This document shows, piece after piece, positions 24,778-34,200 of a stretch of DNA of 50,391 bases. The DNA lies in the NCBI GenBank assembly GCA_964584815.1, contig CAZPBO010000007.1:1-50391 (forward strand), in the 5' to 3' direction. The notes under the pieces are model-generated. The model worked only from the letters and a program-made list of their open reading frames with translations. It was not told the DNA's origin and did no database searches. Source of the DNA: CAZPBO01 sp964584815 (GTDB lineage Bacteria; Planctomycetota; SKW154). Numbering within the stretch: position 1 is the first letter of the stretch; each line of letters begins with the position of its first letter. The translations under genes were made by a program, and so were the position numbers.

Positions 24778-26067
24778 ATGGAACGCATAAAGGAGATTTT
24801 GCCGCGGCTGCCCGACCTTCCCGGAGTTTACATTTTCAAAGATGGTGAAGGGCGTCCCATCTACATCGGCAAAGCGGCTTCGCTGAAGTCACGGGTCTCG
24901 TCCTACTTCAGGTCAGGACGGAGGGACGCCAAGACAGAGGCGCTTCTTGCAAATGCTGTCTCTCTTGACTACAGTGTCACCGACTCCGAAATAGAAGCCC
25001 TCATTCTTGAGGCTGACTTGATAAAGAAGTTCAAGCCGCGTTACAATGTGGAACTCAAAGACGACAAAAGTTTTCCTGTGGTAGCGGTGACACGCGAGCC
25101 GTATCCAGCGGTCCTTGTGACAAGGGACAGAGGGCTGGATGCCGACTATTTCGGTCCCTTTCCTGAGGCGAAGGAGTTACGCCGCGCCGTTGACGCCTTA
25201 CAGCGCGTCTTTCAATTCCGCAACTGCCGTCTCAAACTTGACCCAGAAAGTGTGGCGAAACGCCCGCTGCGTCCCTGTCTCCTCTACCATATTCGCCGTT
25301 GCAGCGCGCCTTGCGCCGCAAAGGTCACACCCCAGCAATACGCGCAGCAGATAAAAGACTTCAAGCGCTTTATGAGAGGAGGGCGGCGAGCGGTGCTCGT
25401 CTCCTTGCGGAAGCGGATGAACGAGGCGGCGAAAGCCCTCCGCTTTGAGGAAGCCGCAAAACTTCGCGACCAGATACACGCCCTCACAAAACTTGCTCAC
25501 ATCCTTAAAGACTCTTACAGAGAAACAGAGCAAATCCATATTGACCCTGCCGATGCTCTTGACAGGCTGCGCGATGTTTTGGGGTTGTCATCACTGCCGC
25601 GTCTCATTGAGGGCGTTGATGTCGCCACCTTGCAGGGTGCCGATGCTGTGGGTTCTGTCGTAACCTTTGTTGACGGTCGCCCATTCAAGGAGGGATACCG
25701 TCGCTACCGCATAAAGCAAGCCAACAGAAGAAACGACCCTGCGATGATAGGGGAGGTTGTCTACCGCCGTTTCCGGCGCAAGAAAGAAGAGGACGCACCT
25801 GTTCCGGACATTCTTTTGGTGGACGGTGGGAAGGGTCAGTTGAGCGCGGCGCGGAGGGCGCTTGACCGCGTCGGCATACAGCCAGGGCTGCTTGTGGCGC
25901 TTGCAAAGGGTGAGGAAATCATCTATGTCTGGGGGAAGCGTGAGCCGCTTGCTCTTGACAGGACAGACCTTGCGTTGAGGATTCTGCAGTTTGTGCGCGA
26001 TGAGGCGCATCGCTTCGTGCAGGTTTATCACAAAAGGCTGCGTAAGAAAAGGACACTTGGCAGATGA
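24778..26067 (+). CDS. uvrC: Excinuclease ABC subunit C, short form without HhH domain
   Basis: Nuclease that makes the two incisions of nucleotide excision repair with UvrA and UvrB. Residues 1-90 are the GIY-YIG domain (LPGVYIFKDGEGRPIYIGKA). A UvrB-interacting UVR helix pair is near residue 215 (AAKALRFEEAAKLRDQI). The RNase H-like second nuclease follows with GVDVATLQGADAVGS, ILLVDGGKGQ and RDEAHRFVQVYH. The protein then stops at HKRLRKKRTLGR after 429 residues. Family members usually have about 600 residues and end in tandem helix-hairpin-helix motifs, which are absent here. The stop overlaps the queE ATG (ATGA), so this is a natural end and not a frameshift. The ATG at 24778 follows GGGAG. 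Confidence 0.9.
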   Translation: MERIKEILPRLPDLPGVYIFKDGEGRPIYIGKAASLKSRVSSYFRSGRRDAKTEALLANAVSLDYSVTDSEIEALILEADLIKKFKPRYNVELKDDKSFPVVAVTREPYPAVLVTRDRGLDADYFGPFPEAKELRRAVDALQRVFQFRNCRLKLDPESVAKRPLRPCLLYHIRRCSAPCAAKVTPQQYAQQIKDFKRFMRGGRRAVLVSLRKRMNEAAKALRFEEAAKLRDQIHALTKLAHILKDSYRETEQIHIDPADALDRLRDVLGLSSLPRLIEGVDVATLQGADAVGSVVTFVDGRPFKEGYRRYRIKQANRRNDPAMIGEVVYRRFRRKKEEDAPVPDILLVDGGKGQLSAARRALDRVGIQPGLLVALAKGEEIIYVWGKREPLALDRTDLALRILQFVRDEAHRFVQVYHKRLRKKRTLGR

Positions 26068-26819
26068 GCGAACCGAAGGCGGAAATTCGTGCTGTCTTTG
26101 TCTCAATTCAAGGGGAGGGGCTCTTTTGCGGCAGACCAATGCTTTTTGTGCGCTTCTGCGGTTGCAACTTGAATTGCGCCTACTGCGACACTCCCCGCTC
26201 CCGCACTCCCCGCTGCATTCTTGAATATCCCCCCGCCTCAACTATCCGACACTCCGTTAAGAACCCCGTAAGCCTTTCAGAACTGCTCAAGCATCTTGAG
26301 CAGTTTTTCAGCGCCAACTGGAGGTTGTGGGGGATATCACTGACAGGTGGCGAGCCGCTGCTTCAGGACAGTGATTTTTTGAGGGGGGTAGCGAACTGGG
26401 CGGCGTCTGCAGGTGTGCCAGTTCTGCTTGAGACCAACGCGACGCTCCCCGACCAAATGGCGCGTTTAGGACCTGTTGACTGGGTCTCCGCCGACATAAA
26501 ACTGCCGTCTTCCACCGATTGCGGTCAATTATGGGACAGGCATAGGGCTTTTTTGGAGGTTTGTCGCGCCGTAAACGCAAAACTTTACGCCAAAGTCGTG
26601 GTAACCCCAAAGACGGCGGTGGATGAGGTCGGACAAGCAGCACGCCTTCTGGCAACCTTCTTCCCCGACGCCTCCCTCTTTATCCAGCCAGCCACGCCTC
26701 CTCGGGGTGGACGCTTTCCCGACTTGTCGCTGCTTTTGGCTATGCTGCGCCGCGCCTCATCCGCTATCCGCGATGTTCGCATTCTCCCCCAGACACACCG
26801 CTTTATGCGCATTCCATAA
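26064..26819 (+). CDS. queE: 7-carboxy-7-deazaguanine synthase (radical SAM)
   Basis: Forms the deazapurine ring of preQ0 from 6-carboxytetrahydropterin, an early step to queuosine or deazaguanine DNA bases. Signatures are VFVSIQGEGLFCGRPM, a CX3CX2C cluster (Cys34, Cys38, Cys41) and SLTGGEPLLQ. The order and the 251-residue length fit QueE. An extra basic, Pro-rich insertion (about residues 44-70) separates the cluster from the next strand. The ATG overlaps the uvrC stop codon. No queC, queD or queF is nearby. Its stop is directly adjacent to that of the converging protease gene. Confidence 0.88.
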   Translation: MSEPKAEIRAVFVSIQGEGLFCGRPMLFVRFCGCNLNCAYCDTPRSRTPRCILEYPPASTIRHSVKNPVSLSELLKHLEQFFSANWRLWGISLTGGEPLLQDSDFLRGVANWAASAGVPVLLETNATLPDQMARLGPVDWVSADIKLPSSTDCGQLWDRHRAFLEVCRAVNAKLYAKVVVTPKTAVDEVGQAARLLATFFPDASLFIQPATPPRGGRFPDLSLLLAMLRRASSAIRDVRILPQTHRFMRIP

Positions 26820-27974
26820 CTATGTCTTGTGCGGTATTACCCCCGCATCCCGCAGATGTTTCAGCAACCCCATTACATCGTGAAGCGACAGAATTCTCCT
26901 TACGCGACCGTCCTGGGTCAGCACGATATAGCATCCCGCAGAGTGCAGGATTGTATCAAGGGCTTCGGCGATATGGGCACCTGCTTCAACAAAGCAGACA
27001 GGCGGTTGAGGCTCAAGAACGCTGTGAATAGGGGTCTGTGCCCAGAGTTGTGGCGGCACACGCGCCAGCGCACCCAGTGTCACCACTCCCGCAAACTTGT
27101 CCCCATCAAGCACAGCAAACGCCTCTGCGCCAGGTGAGTCGTGCGCTAACTTCGCCAATTCCAGAAGTGTTGCGTTCGCATCCACTGTTGCAGGCTCTGT
27201 TGACAGAAACTCGCCGAGTTTGTGAGGGCGGAAAAGATGGGGATAAAGCACGCTTATGTAGCCCATCTCCGCTGCCTGCAGGATAAAGAAACCGATGAAA
27301 ATCAGCCATAAACCGCTGAAGACGCTGAAGCCTTGAAGGAAAAGGGGTGCTGCTATACCGAATATGATGAGGAACACTCCGAAGGCGCGCCCAATGGTGG
27401 CGGCAATGAGCGTCGCTTTGCGAAAAGAACCCGTAATCGCCCAAAGAAGTGCCCGAAGCATCCTGCCTCCATCCAGCGGGAATGCCGGCACAAGGTTGAA
27501 AACCGTTACTGCAAGATTGATGATGACGAGGTTAGCAAAAAGGGTTGCGACAACAGGTGCCGCCGCCGGGGTCAGAACCAGCGCTGCATATGAGAGACCT
27601 GCAAGCGCCGCCGATGTGAGCGGTCCCGCCACCGCGACCAGAAACTCCACTCGTGGACGCTGCGGCTCTCCACCCAACTGCGCCACACCACCAAACATAA
27701 AAAGCGTTATCCGTTTCACCTCAATGCCGTAGTGCACCGCCACCAGCGAGTGGCTCAACTCGTGTAGAAGAACAGAACCGAAAAGGAGCACCGCCGCCAC
27801 AAAGCCCAGAACCCACGACAACGGTGTGTTCTTCTCAAATCCCATCCTACCAAGCGCTGGCTCAAGTTGCGCCGCAAATGTCCACGCCACCAGAAACAGC
27901 ACCAAAAACCAACTTATGTGCAACTCTATCGGTATCCCGAAAAGCCGTCCTATCCGCAACCCACGCCCTATCAT
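26820..27974 (-). CDS. Site-2-protease-type M50 metalloprotease with CBS domains
   Basis: Intramembrane zinc protease of the SpoIVFB/S2P class. Several hydrophobic spans fill residues about 15-240. HELSH in the second supplies the zinc-binding HExxH, and NLVPAFPLDGGR supplies the third ligand (NxxPxxPLDGG). The C-terminal ~130 residues form a CBS pair (TEPATVDANATLLELAKLAH onward), the usual ligand-sensing module of this subgroup. Length is 384 residues. The start overlaps the stop of the upstream radical SAM gene by four bases (ATGA), so the two are translationally coupled. Substrates are unknown, with anti-sigma factors being common ones in the family. Confidence 0.93.
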   Translation of the reverse strand: MIGRGLRIGRLFGIPIELHISWFLVLFLVAWTFAAQLEPALGRMGFEKNTPLSWVLGFVAAVLLFGSVLLHELSHSLVAVHYGIEVKRITLFMFGGVAQLGGEPQRPRVEFLVAVAGPLTSAALAGLSYAALVLTPAAAPVVATLFANLVIINLAVTVFNLVPAFPLDGGRMLRALLWAITGSFRKATLIAATIGRAFGVFLIIFGIAAPLFLQGFSVFSGLWLIFIGFFILQAAEMGYISVLYPHLFRPHKLGEFLSTEPATVDANATLLELAKLAHDSPGAEAFAVLDGDKFAGVVTLGALARVPPQLWAQTPIHSVLEPQPPVCFVEAGAHIAEALDTILHSAGCYIVLTQDGRVRRILSLHDVMGLLKHLRDAGVIPHKT

Positions 27975-30538
27975 CTCCGCCTCCTTGTGTGCGACTGCTC
28001 TTTCAAGATGTTGCGCACCTTACGAATATGCAGGCGCAGAACGCTCTCCTCATCCAGACCAAACATCTTCATCAAAACAAACTTTGCCCTTATCTGCAAC
28101 TCGTTTATGACCCGAAGTGTCAACTCAAGCGTTTTTTCATCCAACAGTTGCGCTGCCACAACAAATTCCCTCATATTCACACGCCTTACCTTACCCTTAC
28201 GCTCCTTCTCAAACATCACCTCTTCTCGGCTCATAAACTCCTGCACCTTACCACGCACCCAGTCCTCCCCAAACTCCTCAATGAGTGGACTTATGTCTAT
28301 GCGATACTGGATTGCTGAAAGCGAGGAAGCAATGGACGCCGACTTCGGCGAGACCATACGAACCCGATATATCACCATACCTTCAGGAAGGTATCTGTTC
28401 ACTTCCTCCATAATCTTGTTTGTGTCCACAGGTTGCGTCAGTTCCACATCAAAGATTTCGGCGGTGGACTCCACCTCAAGCGGCACGGGATGTCCGAAAG
28501 AGAAACGGGCTTCGGGGTTGTGTCCCTCCGAGAAGCGTAGCGGCAGTTGCGCCCGCCGAAATGCCCTCTCCAACACCTTCTTCATCTCAAGATGTCCTAT
28601 AAACATCGCACGCCCTGTCTTAGTGCACACAATCCTGTAGCGGAAGACCACGCCAGAGTAGCGCGGTGGTCGGGTGCGCAACGGTCTTATCTTCTTGCTC
28701 TTGGCAAGCAGCGCCGCAGGGAACTTCGCCCCTTCAGGCAGACCGCATACACCACAACCTTTGCACCCCGTTTGGCGGCAGTCCTCTGTTCGCTCCCCCC
28801 TCCACGCCTTCTCCCACTCCTTCACCAAATACTCTTTCTCAACGCCTGTTCTTATGTGGTCCCACGGAAGTGGGGCTTGTGTTGAGCGCTCTTTCAGGAA
28901 ATGGAGCCAAGCCAGTTTCGCCTGCGCCATCGCCTCCTCCCACACATCCATCTTCAACTGGTCGGTCCACGAATCCAGTTTCGCTCCAAGCCTCCAGGCG
29001 TTGTAAACCACATCCGCCAACCGTCTATCTCCCCGCGCAAGCAACGCCTCCAGACGGCTCATCCCCACATCCTGCCATCTCAATCTCACCCCTCTTACCC
29101 GACGCAACCTCCGTCGCAAAATCCCTATCCGTCTCCTAAGCGTTTCCTCGTCGCAGAAAGCCGCCCACTGAAACGGCGTATGCGGCTTCGGCACAAAAGG
29201 GGAAACCGCCACATTTATCTGTGGGGTAGGGTGATATTGTCGCGCCACATCCCTCACCCTGCCCACAAGGTGCGTTATCGCCTCCACATCCTCGTCTGTC
29301 TCACTCGGCAGACCCACCATAAAATAGAGTTTTATTGAATGCCAGCCGTGGGAGAAAACGGCATCTGTTGTCGCCAGCACATCCTCATCAGTTATTGGCT
29401 TGTTGATAACAGCGCGCAAGCGCTCCGTTCCCGCCTCAGGCGCCACGGTTATCCCCGTCCTGCGCATTCGGCTTATGGCGCTCAAAAGCCAACTTTGCAC
29501 CCTTCCAGCACGCATACTCGGCAGCGCAAGGTCTATCTTCTCCGCATCCAGACGGTCAAGAAGGGCTGATATTATGTCCTCCAGTCCGCTGTAGTCGCAG
29601 GAGGAGAGTGAAAGGAGGGAAACCTCCTCATAACCCGTGTTATCAAGTGCGGCATAAATCTGGTAATACAGGGACTCCGGGTCTTTTTCTCGCGGGGGAC
29701 GGTAGAAGAAGCCCGCTTGACAGAAGCGGCAACCGACTGTGCAGCCGCGGCTCACCTCCACCGTCAACCTGTCGTGCACCGTCTCCACTATCGGCATTAT
29801 CGGCTTCTTAGGCAGACGGCTTTTGTTTATGTCAAGCAGAACCCGCCGCTCTATGAAAGGCGCCGCTCCTTCTGCGACCTCAACTCCCACAAACTCCCCG
29901 TTCTCATATCGCGGATTGTAGAACTGTGGAACATACACCCCCTTTATCTGCGCCAACTCTTTTAGCAGTCTTTTCTTGCTCCAATGCTGCTCCTTTGCCT
30001 GCAGCACAACACCGCATATCTCGGGCAGTGCTTCCTCCCCATCACCTATTAAGATGGCGTCAAAGAAAGGCGCCATCGGCTCGGGATTTGCCAGTCCGCA
30101 CCCCCCACCCAGAACAAGCGGCAATGCGTTTTCGCGCCGACTGCTCCACACCTCAATTCCTGATAGGTCAAGCAACTCCAAAACGCTTGTGAACGCCAAC
30201 TCCGTTGAGACCGACACACCAACAATGTCAAACTCACAAACAGGACTTTCTGTCTCAAGTGTCCACAACCGCACGCCCTTTCTACGGAGCAACTGCGCCA
30301 TATCGCTCCACGGCAGGAACGCCCGCTCGCAGGCAACATTAGGCTGCTCATTTATGAGATGGTAAAGCAGCAGAAAGCCGTAATGTGACATACCCACCTC
30401 ATAAACATCGGGGAAACAGAGGGCAAAGCGAAGTTTAACGGAGGAGGGGTCTTTGATGACGGCGTTGCACTCACCACCGATATAGCGGCTGGGACGCTGA
30501 ACCGTAAGCAGTTCGGCACGGGTGAACTCTGAAAGCAT
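27971..30538 (-). CDS. Two-module radical SAM protein (TIGR03960-type core plus DUF2344)
   Basis: Residues about 1-200 resemble a cobalamin-binding-like domain (YRLxPS-type segment LRFALCFPDVYEVGMSH). The radical SAM core follows, with its cluster in SRGCTVGCRFCQAGFFYRP near residues 262-270. The last ~230 residues match the DUF2344 module (FRYRIVCTKTGRAMFIGHLE, LPLRFSEGHNPEARFSFGHP), which is often a separate gene. Total length is 855 residues. Family members are widespread in anaerobes and often lie near rng or ribosomal genes L21/L27. Their substrate is not established; an RNA- or ribosome-related role is only suspected. The ATG at 30538 follows GAGGAG. Confidence 0.9.
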   Translation of the reverse strand: MLSEFTRAELLTVQRPSRYIGGECNAVIKDPSSVKLRFALCFPDVYEVGMSHYGFLLLYHLINEQPNVACERAFLPWSDMAQLLRRKGVRLWTLETESPVCEFDIVGVSVSTELAFTSVLELLDLSGIEVWSSRRENALPLVLGGGCGLANPEPMAPFFDAILIGDGEEALPEICGVVLQAKEQHWSKKRLLKELAQIKGVYVPQFYNPRYENGEFVGVEVAEGAAPFIERRVLLDINKSRLPKKPIMPIVETVHDRLTVEVSRGCTVGCRFCQAGFFYRPPREKDPESLYYQIYAALDNTGYEEVSLLSLSSCDYSGLEDIISALLDRLDAEKIDLALPSMRAGRVQSWLLSAISRMRRTGITVAPEAGTERLRAVINKPITDEDVLATTDAVFSHGWHSIKLYFMVGLPSETDEDVEAITHLVGRVRDVARQYHPTPQINVAVSPFVPKPHTPFQWAAFCDEETLRRRIGILRRRLRRVRGVRLRWQDVGMSRLEALLARGDRRLADVVYNAWRLGAKLDSWTDQLKMDVWEEAMAQAKLAWLHFLKERSTQAPLPWDHIRTGVEKEYLVKEWEKAWRGERTEDCRQTGCKGCGVCGLPEGAKFPAALLAKSKKIRPLRTRPPRYSGVVFRYRIVCTKTGRAMFIGHLEMKKVLERAFRRAQLPLRFSEGHNPEARFSFGHPVPLEVESTAEIFDVELTQPVDTNKIMEEVNRYLPEGMVIYRVRMVSPKSASIASSLSAIQYRIDISPLIEEFGEDWVRGKVQEFMSREEVMFEKERKGKVRRVNMREFVVAAQLLDEKTLELTLRVINELQIRAKFVLMKMFGLDEESVLRLHIRKVRNILKEQSHTRRRR

Positions 30539-30569
30539 CGCCTCTCCTCACTGATGGTTGAGCGCAAAT

Positions 30570-30597
30570 TTTACGCTGCGGTTTTCTTTTTTCAACA
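30570..30597 (-). promoter_or_regulatory. Promoter for radical SAM-protease operon
   Basis: TTGAAA (30592-30597) and TAAAAT (30570-30575) on the minus strand with 16-base spacing, about 30 bases ahead of the start codon. Confidence 0.6.
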
Positions 30598-30612
30598 TAT
30601 GGCGGCGATAAA

Positions 30613-31155
30613 TCAGCGTGGACGCTCGCGGTTGTAGAACAGGATGTCAGAAAGCGCTTTTCTGGGGCGTGGGGGAGGGTGCTGGTCTGCCCACCCCACA
30701 GCCAGCATATAGCAGACCTGAAATTTGCGGGGAAGGCGAAGGAAACGGCGCACCGCTTTTGCGTTGAACCATCCTATCCAGCAGGTGCCTAACCCCAACT
30801 CCTGCGCCTGCAGCACAAAATGCTCACCCGCAATTCCCACATCCAAAAGCCACCATTGACTGCCCTGAAGAAATGAGCCTATCTGGGTTGCCAGTTTGCG
30901 CTCCGCAAGAACGACGACCAGAACGGGCGCTTTTGACGCCCAGTTCGTGACACGGTAAATCCCAGAAAAAGCAGCACCTGCCAAAGCGTTTTTGAGTTGG
31001 GGCTCATCAAAAACCAGAAATCTCCAAGGTTGTAGGTTCTCCGCGGATGGAGCAAAGCGTGCTGCTTCAACGCACTTTTCTATCAAATCGCGAGCCACAG
31101 GCTCGTTGCGAAAACGCCTTACAGACCGCCGTCCTTTCACAAGCCCCATAAACAC
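30613..31155 (-). CDS. Nitroreductase-family FMN oxidoreductase
   Basis: A small flavoprotein of the NAD(P)H/FMN-dependent nitroreductase superfamily. The opening GRRSVRRFRNEPV and APSAENLQPWRFLVF are the FMN-phosphate-binding part. GLGTCWIGWFNAKAVRRFLRLP is the second conserved segment, and the C-terminal strand returns to the dimer partner. At 180 residues it belongs to the short bacterial type. The real electron acceptor is unknown. GGAGG is seven bases before a GTG at 31155, and an ATG at 31149 is an alternative. It is divergent from the CoA-dehydratase activase gene across a 130-base spacer in which I see no strong promoter. Confidence 0.9.
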   Translation of the reverse strand: MFMGLVKGRRSVRRFRNEPVARDLIEKCVEAARFAPSAENLQPWRFLVFDEPQLKNALAGAAFSGIYRVTNWASKAPVLVVVLAERKLATQIGSFLQGSQWWLLDVGIAGEHFVLQAQELGLGTCWIGWFNAKAVRRFLRLPRKFQVCYMLAVGWADQHPPPRPRKALSDILFYNRERPR

Positions 31156-31285
31156 ACCCCATCCTCCAAAACAGGTGCAATTTTCCCCGCCCGAAAAACA
31201 GCCTCAACCGACAACCCGTTTTTTGTTGACTACAGGGGTTGTCTCTGCAAAACTTATCGTTCTGTCGTAGGCGGAGGAGAGTTGG

Positions 31286-34200
31286 ATGTATGTAGGTTTT
31301 GATATAGGTTCTGTGGCGCTGAAGGTGGTGGTTCTGGATGAAGAAGGGCGCGTGGTTGAAACACACTACATCCGCACCCACGGGCAACCGCTGGAGCATG
31401 CACACAAAATGCTGAGCGACCTTTTGGAACGCTATGAGATAAGCGTGCTCGCCGCCACAGGCTATGGCGGGAAAAGGTTTGCTGAAATCCTTGATATTCC
31501 GTTCACTAACGAGATTGTGGCGCACGCCACCGCGGTAGGCTTTCTGCATCCTGATGCGCGCACAGTGATTGAGATAGGTGGGGAAGACTCCAAACTGATA
31601 AAGATAGAGACAGACCAGGAAAGTGGGCATGTGCGGATACGAGATATAAGGATGAACACGCTGTGTGCGGCAGGAACTGGAAGTTTCTTGGACCAACAGG
31701 CGGCACGGCTTGGTGTCTCCATTGAAGAGTTCGGCAAAATGGCGCTCAAATGTGAGCATCCCCCCCGCATCGCTGGCAGATGCTCGGTCTTTGCCAAAAC
31801 CGATATGATACATTTGCAGCAGCAGGCGACGCCGGTGGAGGCGATAATTGCCGGGTTGTGTTTTGCAATGGTGCGCAACTATGTTTCAAGCATCGCGAAA
31901 CGCGGCGATTTTGAAGAACCGATAGTGTTTGTGGGCGGGGTTGCCGCAAATGCCGGAATCCGCCGCGCATTTGAAGAGATACTTTCTTCCCCCATAATCG
32001 TTCCAGAACACCACGCTCAAACAGGCGCTATTGGGGCTGTTCTCCCCTTCCTCAAAAACACCGAGAAGCGTCCCAAACCCGACCCGCAAAAACTGACTCA
32101 ATATCTCAAAAGTCGCAAAATTGAAGTCAAATATCTTGAACCCCTGCCCAAGCAGGATTATCCCTATCGCGTTGAAACGGTCAAACTTGACACAAAGCCT
32201 GATGAGAAGGTGGATGTCTGGGTGGGCATTGACATAGGGTCAATATCCACCAATGTTGTGGTGATAGACAGGCAGAAGCGTGTGCTTGCAAGGCGGTATC
32301 TGATGACGGCGGGGCGTCCTATTGAGGCGGTTAAAAAAGGGTTGTATGAGGTGGGGCAGGAGATAGGCGACAAGGTGAGGGTGTTAGGTGCCTGCACAAC
32401 AGGTTCTGGACGGTACCTGATTGCGGATGTGGTGGGCGGCGATATAGTCAAAAATGAGATAACCGCACACGCTACAGGCGCCTACCATATGGACCCAGAA
32501 GTGGACACAATTTTTGAGATTGGTGGGCAGGACTCAAAATACATTAGTATGGACCACGGCGCTATTGTTGACTTTACAATGAACAAGGTCTGCGCCGCCG
32601 GCACCGGCTCCTTCCTTGAGGAGCAGGCGGAAAAACTTGGTGTAAACATTAAGGATGAGTTCTCCCAGATAGCGCTGTCCGCAGAAAAACCAGCGGATTT
32701 GGGGGAGCGTTGCACCGTCTTTATGGAAACGCAACTCAACCATCTTATGCAGCAGGGTGTGCCGAAAGAGAGTCTGATATCGGGACTCTGTTACAGCATT
32801 GTTTACAACTACTTAAACAAGGTGGTGGAGTTTCGGCGTGTCGGTGAGAGGATATTCTTTCAGGGTGGAACGGCTTATAACCGTGGTGTCAAGGCGGCGT
32901 TTGAGAAGGTGCTGGGGAAGAAGGTGGAGGTGCCACCGCAGCACGATGTTCTGGGTGCTTATGGTGCTGCCATCATCGCCCTTCAGGAGTTGCCTAATGG
33001 TCCGTCAAAGTTCAAAGGGTTTGACCTGCGCGATATGAAATACCAAATTGAGACCTTTGAATGCACCGACTGCCCCAACCGCTGTGAGATAAACAAAGTG
33101 ACAATAGAGGGAGAGGAACCGCTCTATTACGGCAGCCGCTGTGGCAAATACGATATAAAGCGCAAGAAGAAAGGTAAAGACATCCCCCGTCTTTTCAAAG
33201 AGCGGGAAAAGATGTTGATAAATGAAGCCTATCCCAAAAACAAACCTGACAATCCAAACGGTAAAAAGGTGGGACTGCCGCGTGTTTCTCTCTTCTTTGA
33301 GTATTGTCCGTTCTTTAAGGCGTTTCTGACGGAATGCGGCTTTGAGGTGGTTCTGTCTGATCCGACAAACCGTCAGACCATCACACGCGGACTGGATACA
33401 ATTCAAGCGGAGTTCTGCTTTCCGATAAAGGTGGCGCACGGTCATGTTATGAATCTGCTTGAGAAGGGCGTGGACTATGTCTTTCTGCCCTGTGTTGTCA
33501 ACACCCCACCGCTTGTGGAGGGAATGGAGCGCTCCTACAACTGTGTCTATGTTCAGGCACTGCCGTATATTCTGCGTTCGGCAATTGACTTTGCCAAATA
33601 CGGTGCCAAACCGCTGATACCTGTGCTCCATCTTGAGTGGAACTTCAAGCGGTGGGTGGAAAGACCGCTTGTGGAGATGGCGGCAGAGGTGGGGGTTCCG
33701 CGTGGGGTTGCCAAGCGCGCCGTCAGGGTAGCCTGGCAAGCCCAAAAACGCTTCTGGCATATGCTTGAGGAGCGTGGAAAGGAGGTTCTGGCATCCCTTA
33801 AGCCCGACCAGAAAGCGCTTGTTATCGTCTCCCGTCCATACAATGGGTTTGACCCCGGTCTCAACCTCAATATTCCGGAGAAACTGCGTGATATGGGTGT
33901 TTTGGCGATACCGATGGACTTTCTGCCACTTTCGGAAGAGGCGAGTGTAGCGGAGGACTATCCGCATATGTATTGGAAATATGGGCAGCGGATACTGGCA
34001 GCAGCGCGGATAATCGCCCGTGACGACCGTCTTTACCCAATCTACATCTCCAACTTCGGTTGTGGTCCAGACTCGTTCATTCAAAAGTTCACGGTGAAGG
34101 CGCTTGAGGGCAAGCCCTGCCTCTTCATTGAGATAGATGAGCATTCAGCCGATGTTGGCGCAATAACGCGGCTTGAGGCGTTCCTTGACAGTCTGAAACA

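Noticed and set aside
33005..34144. 379-codon open frame antisense to the CoA-dehydratase activase
   Set aside because: Long antisense frames are common in this codon style. The plus-strand reading has clear family motifs, the minus-strand one has none.
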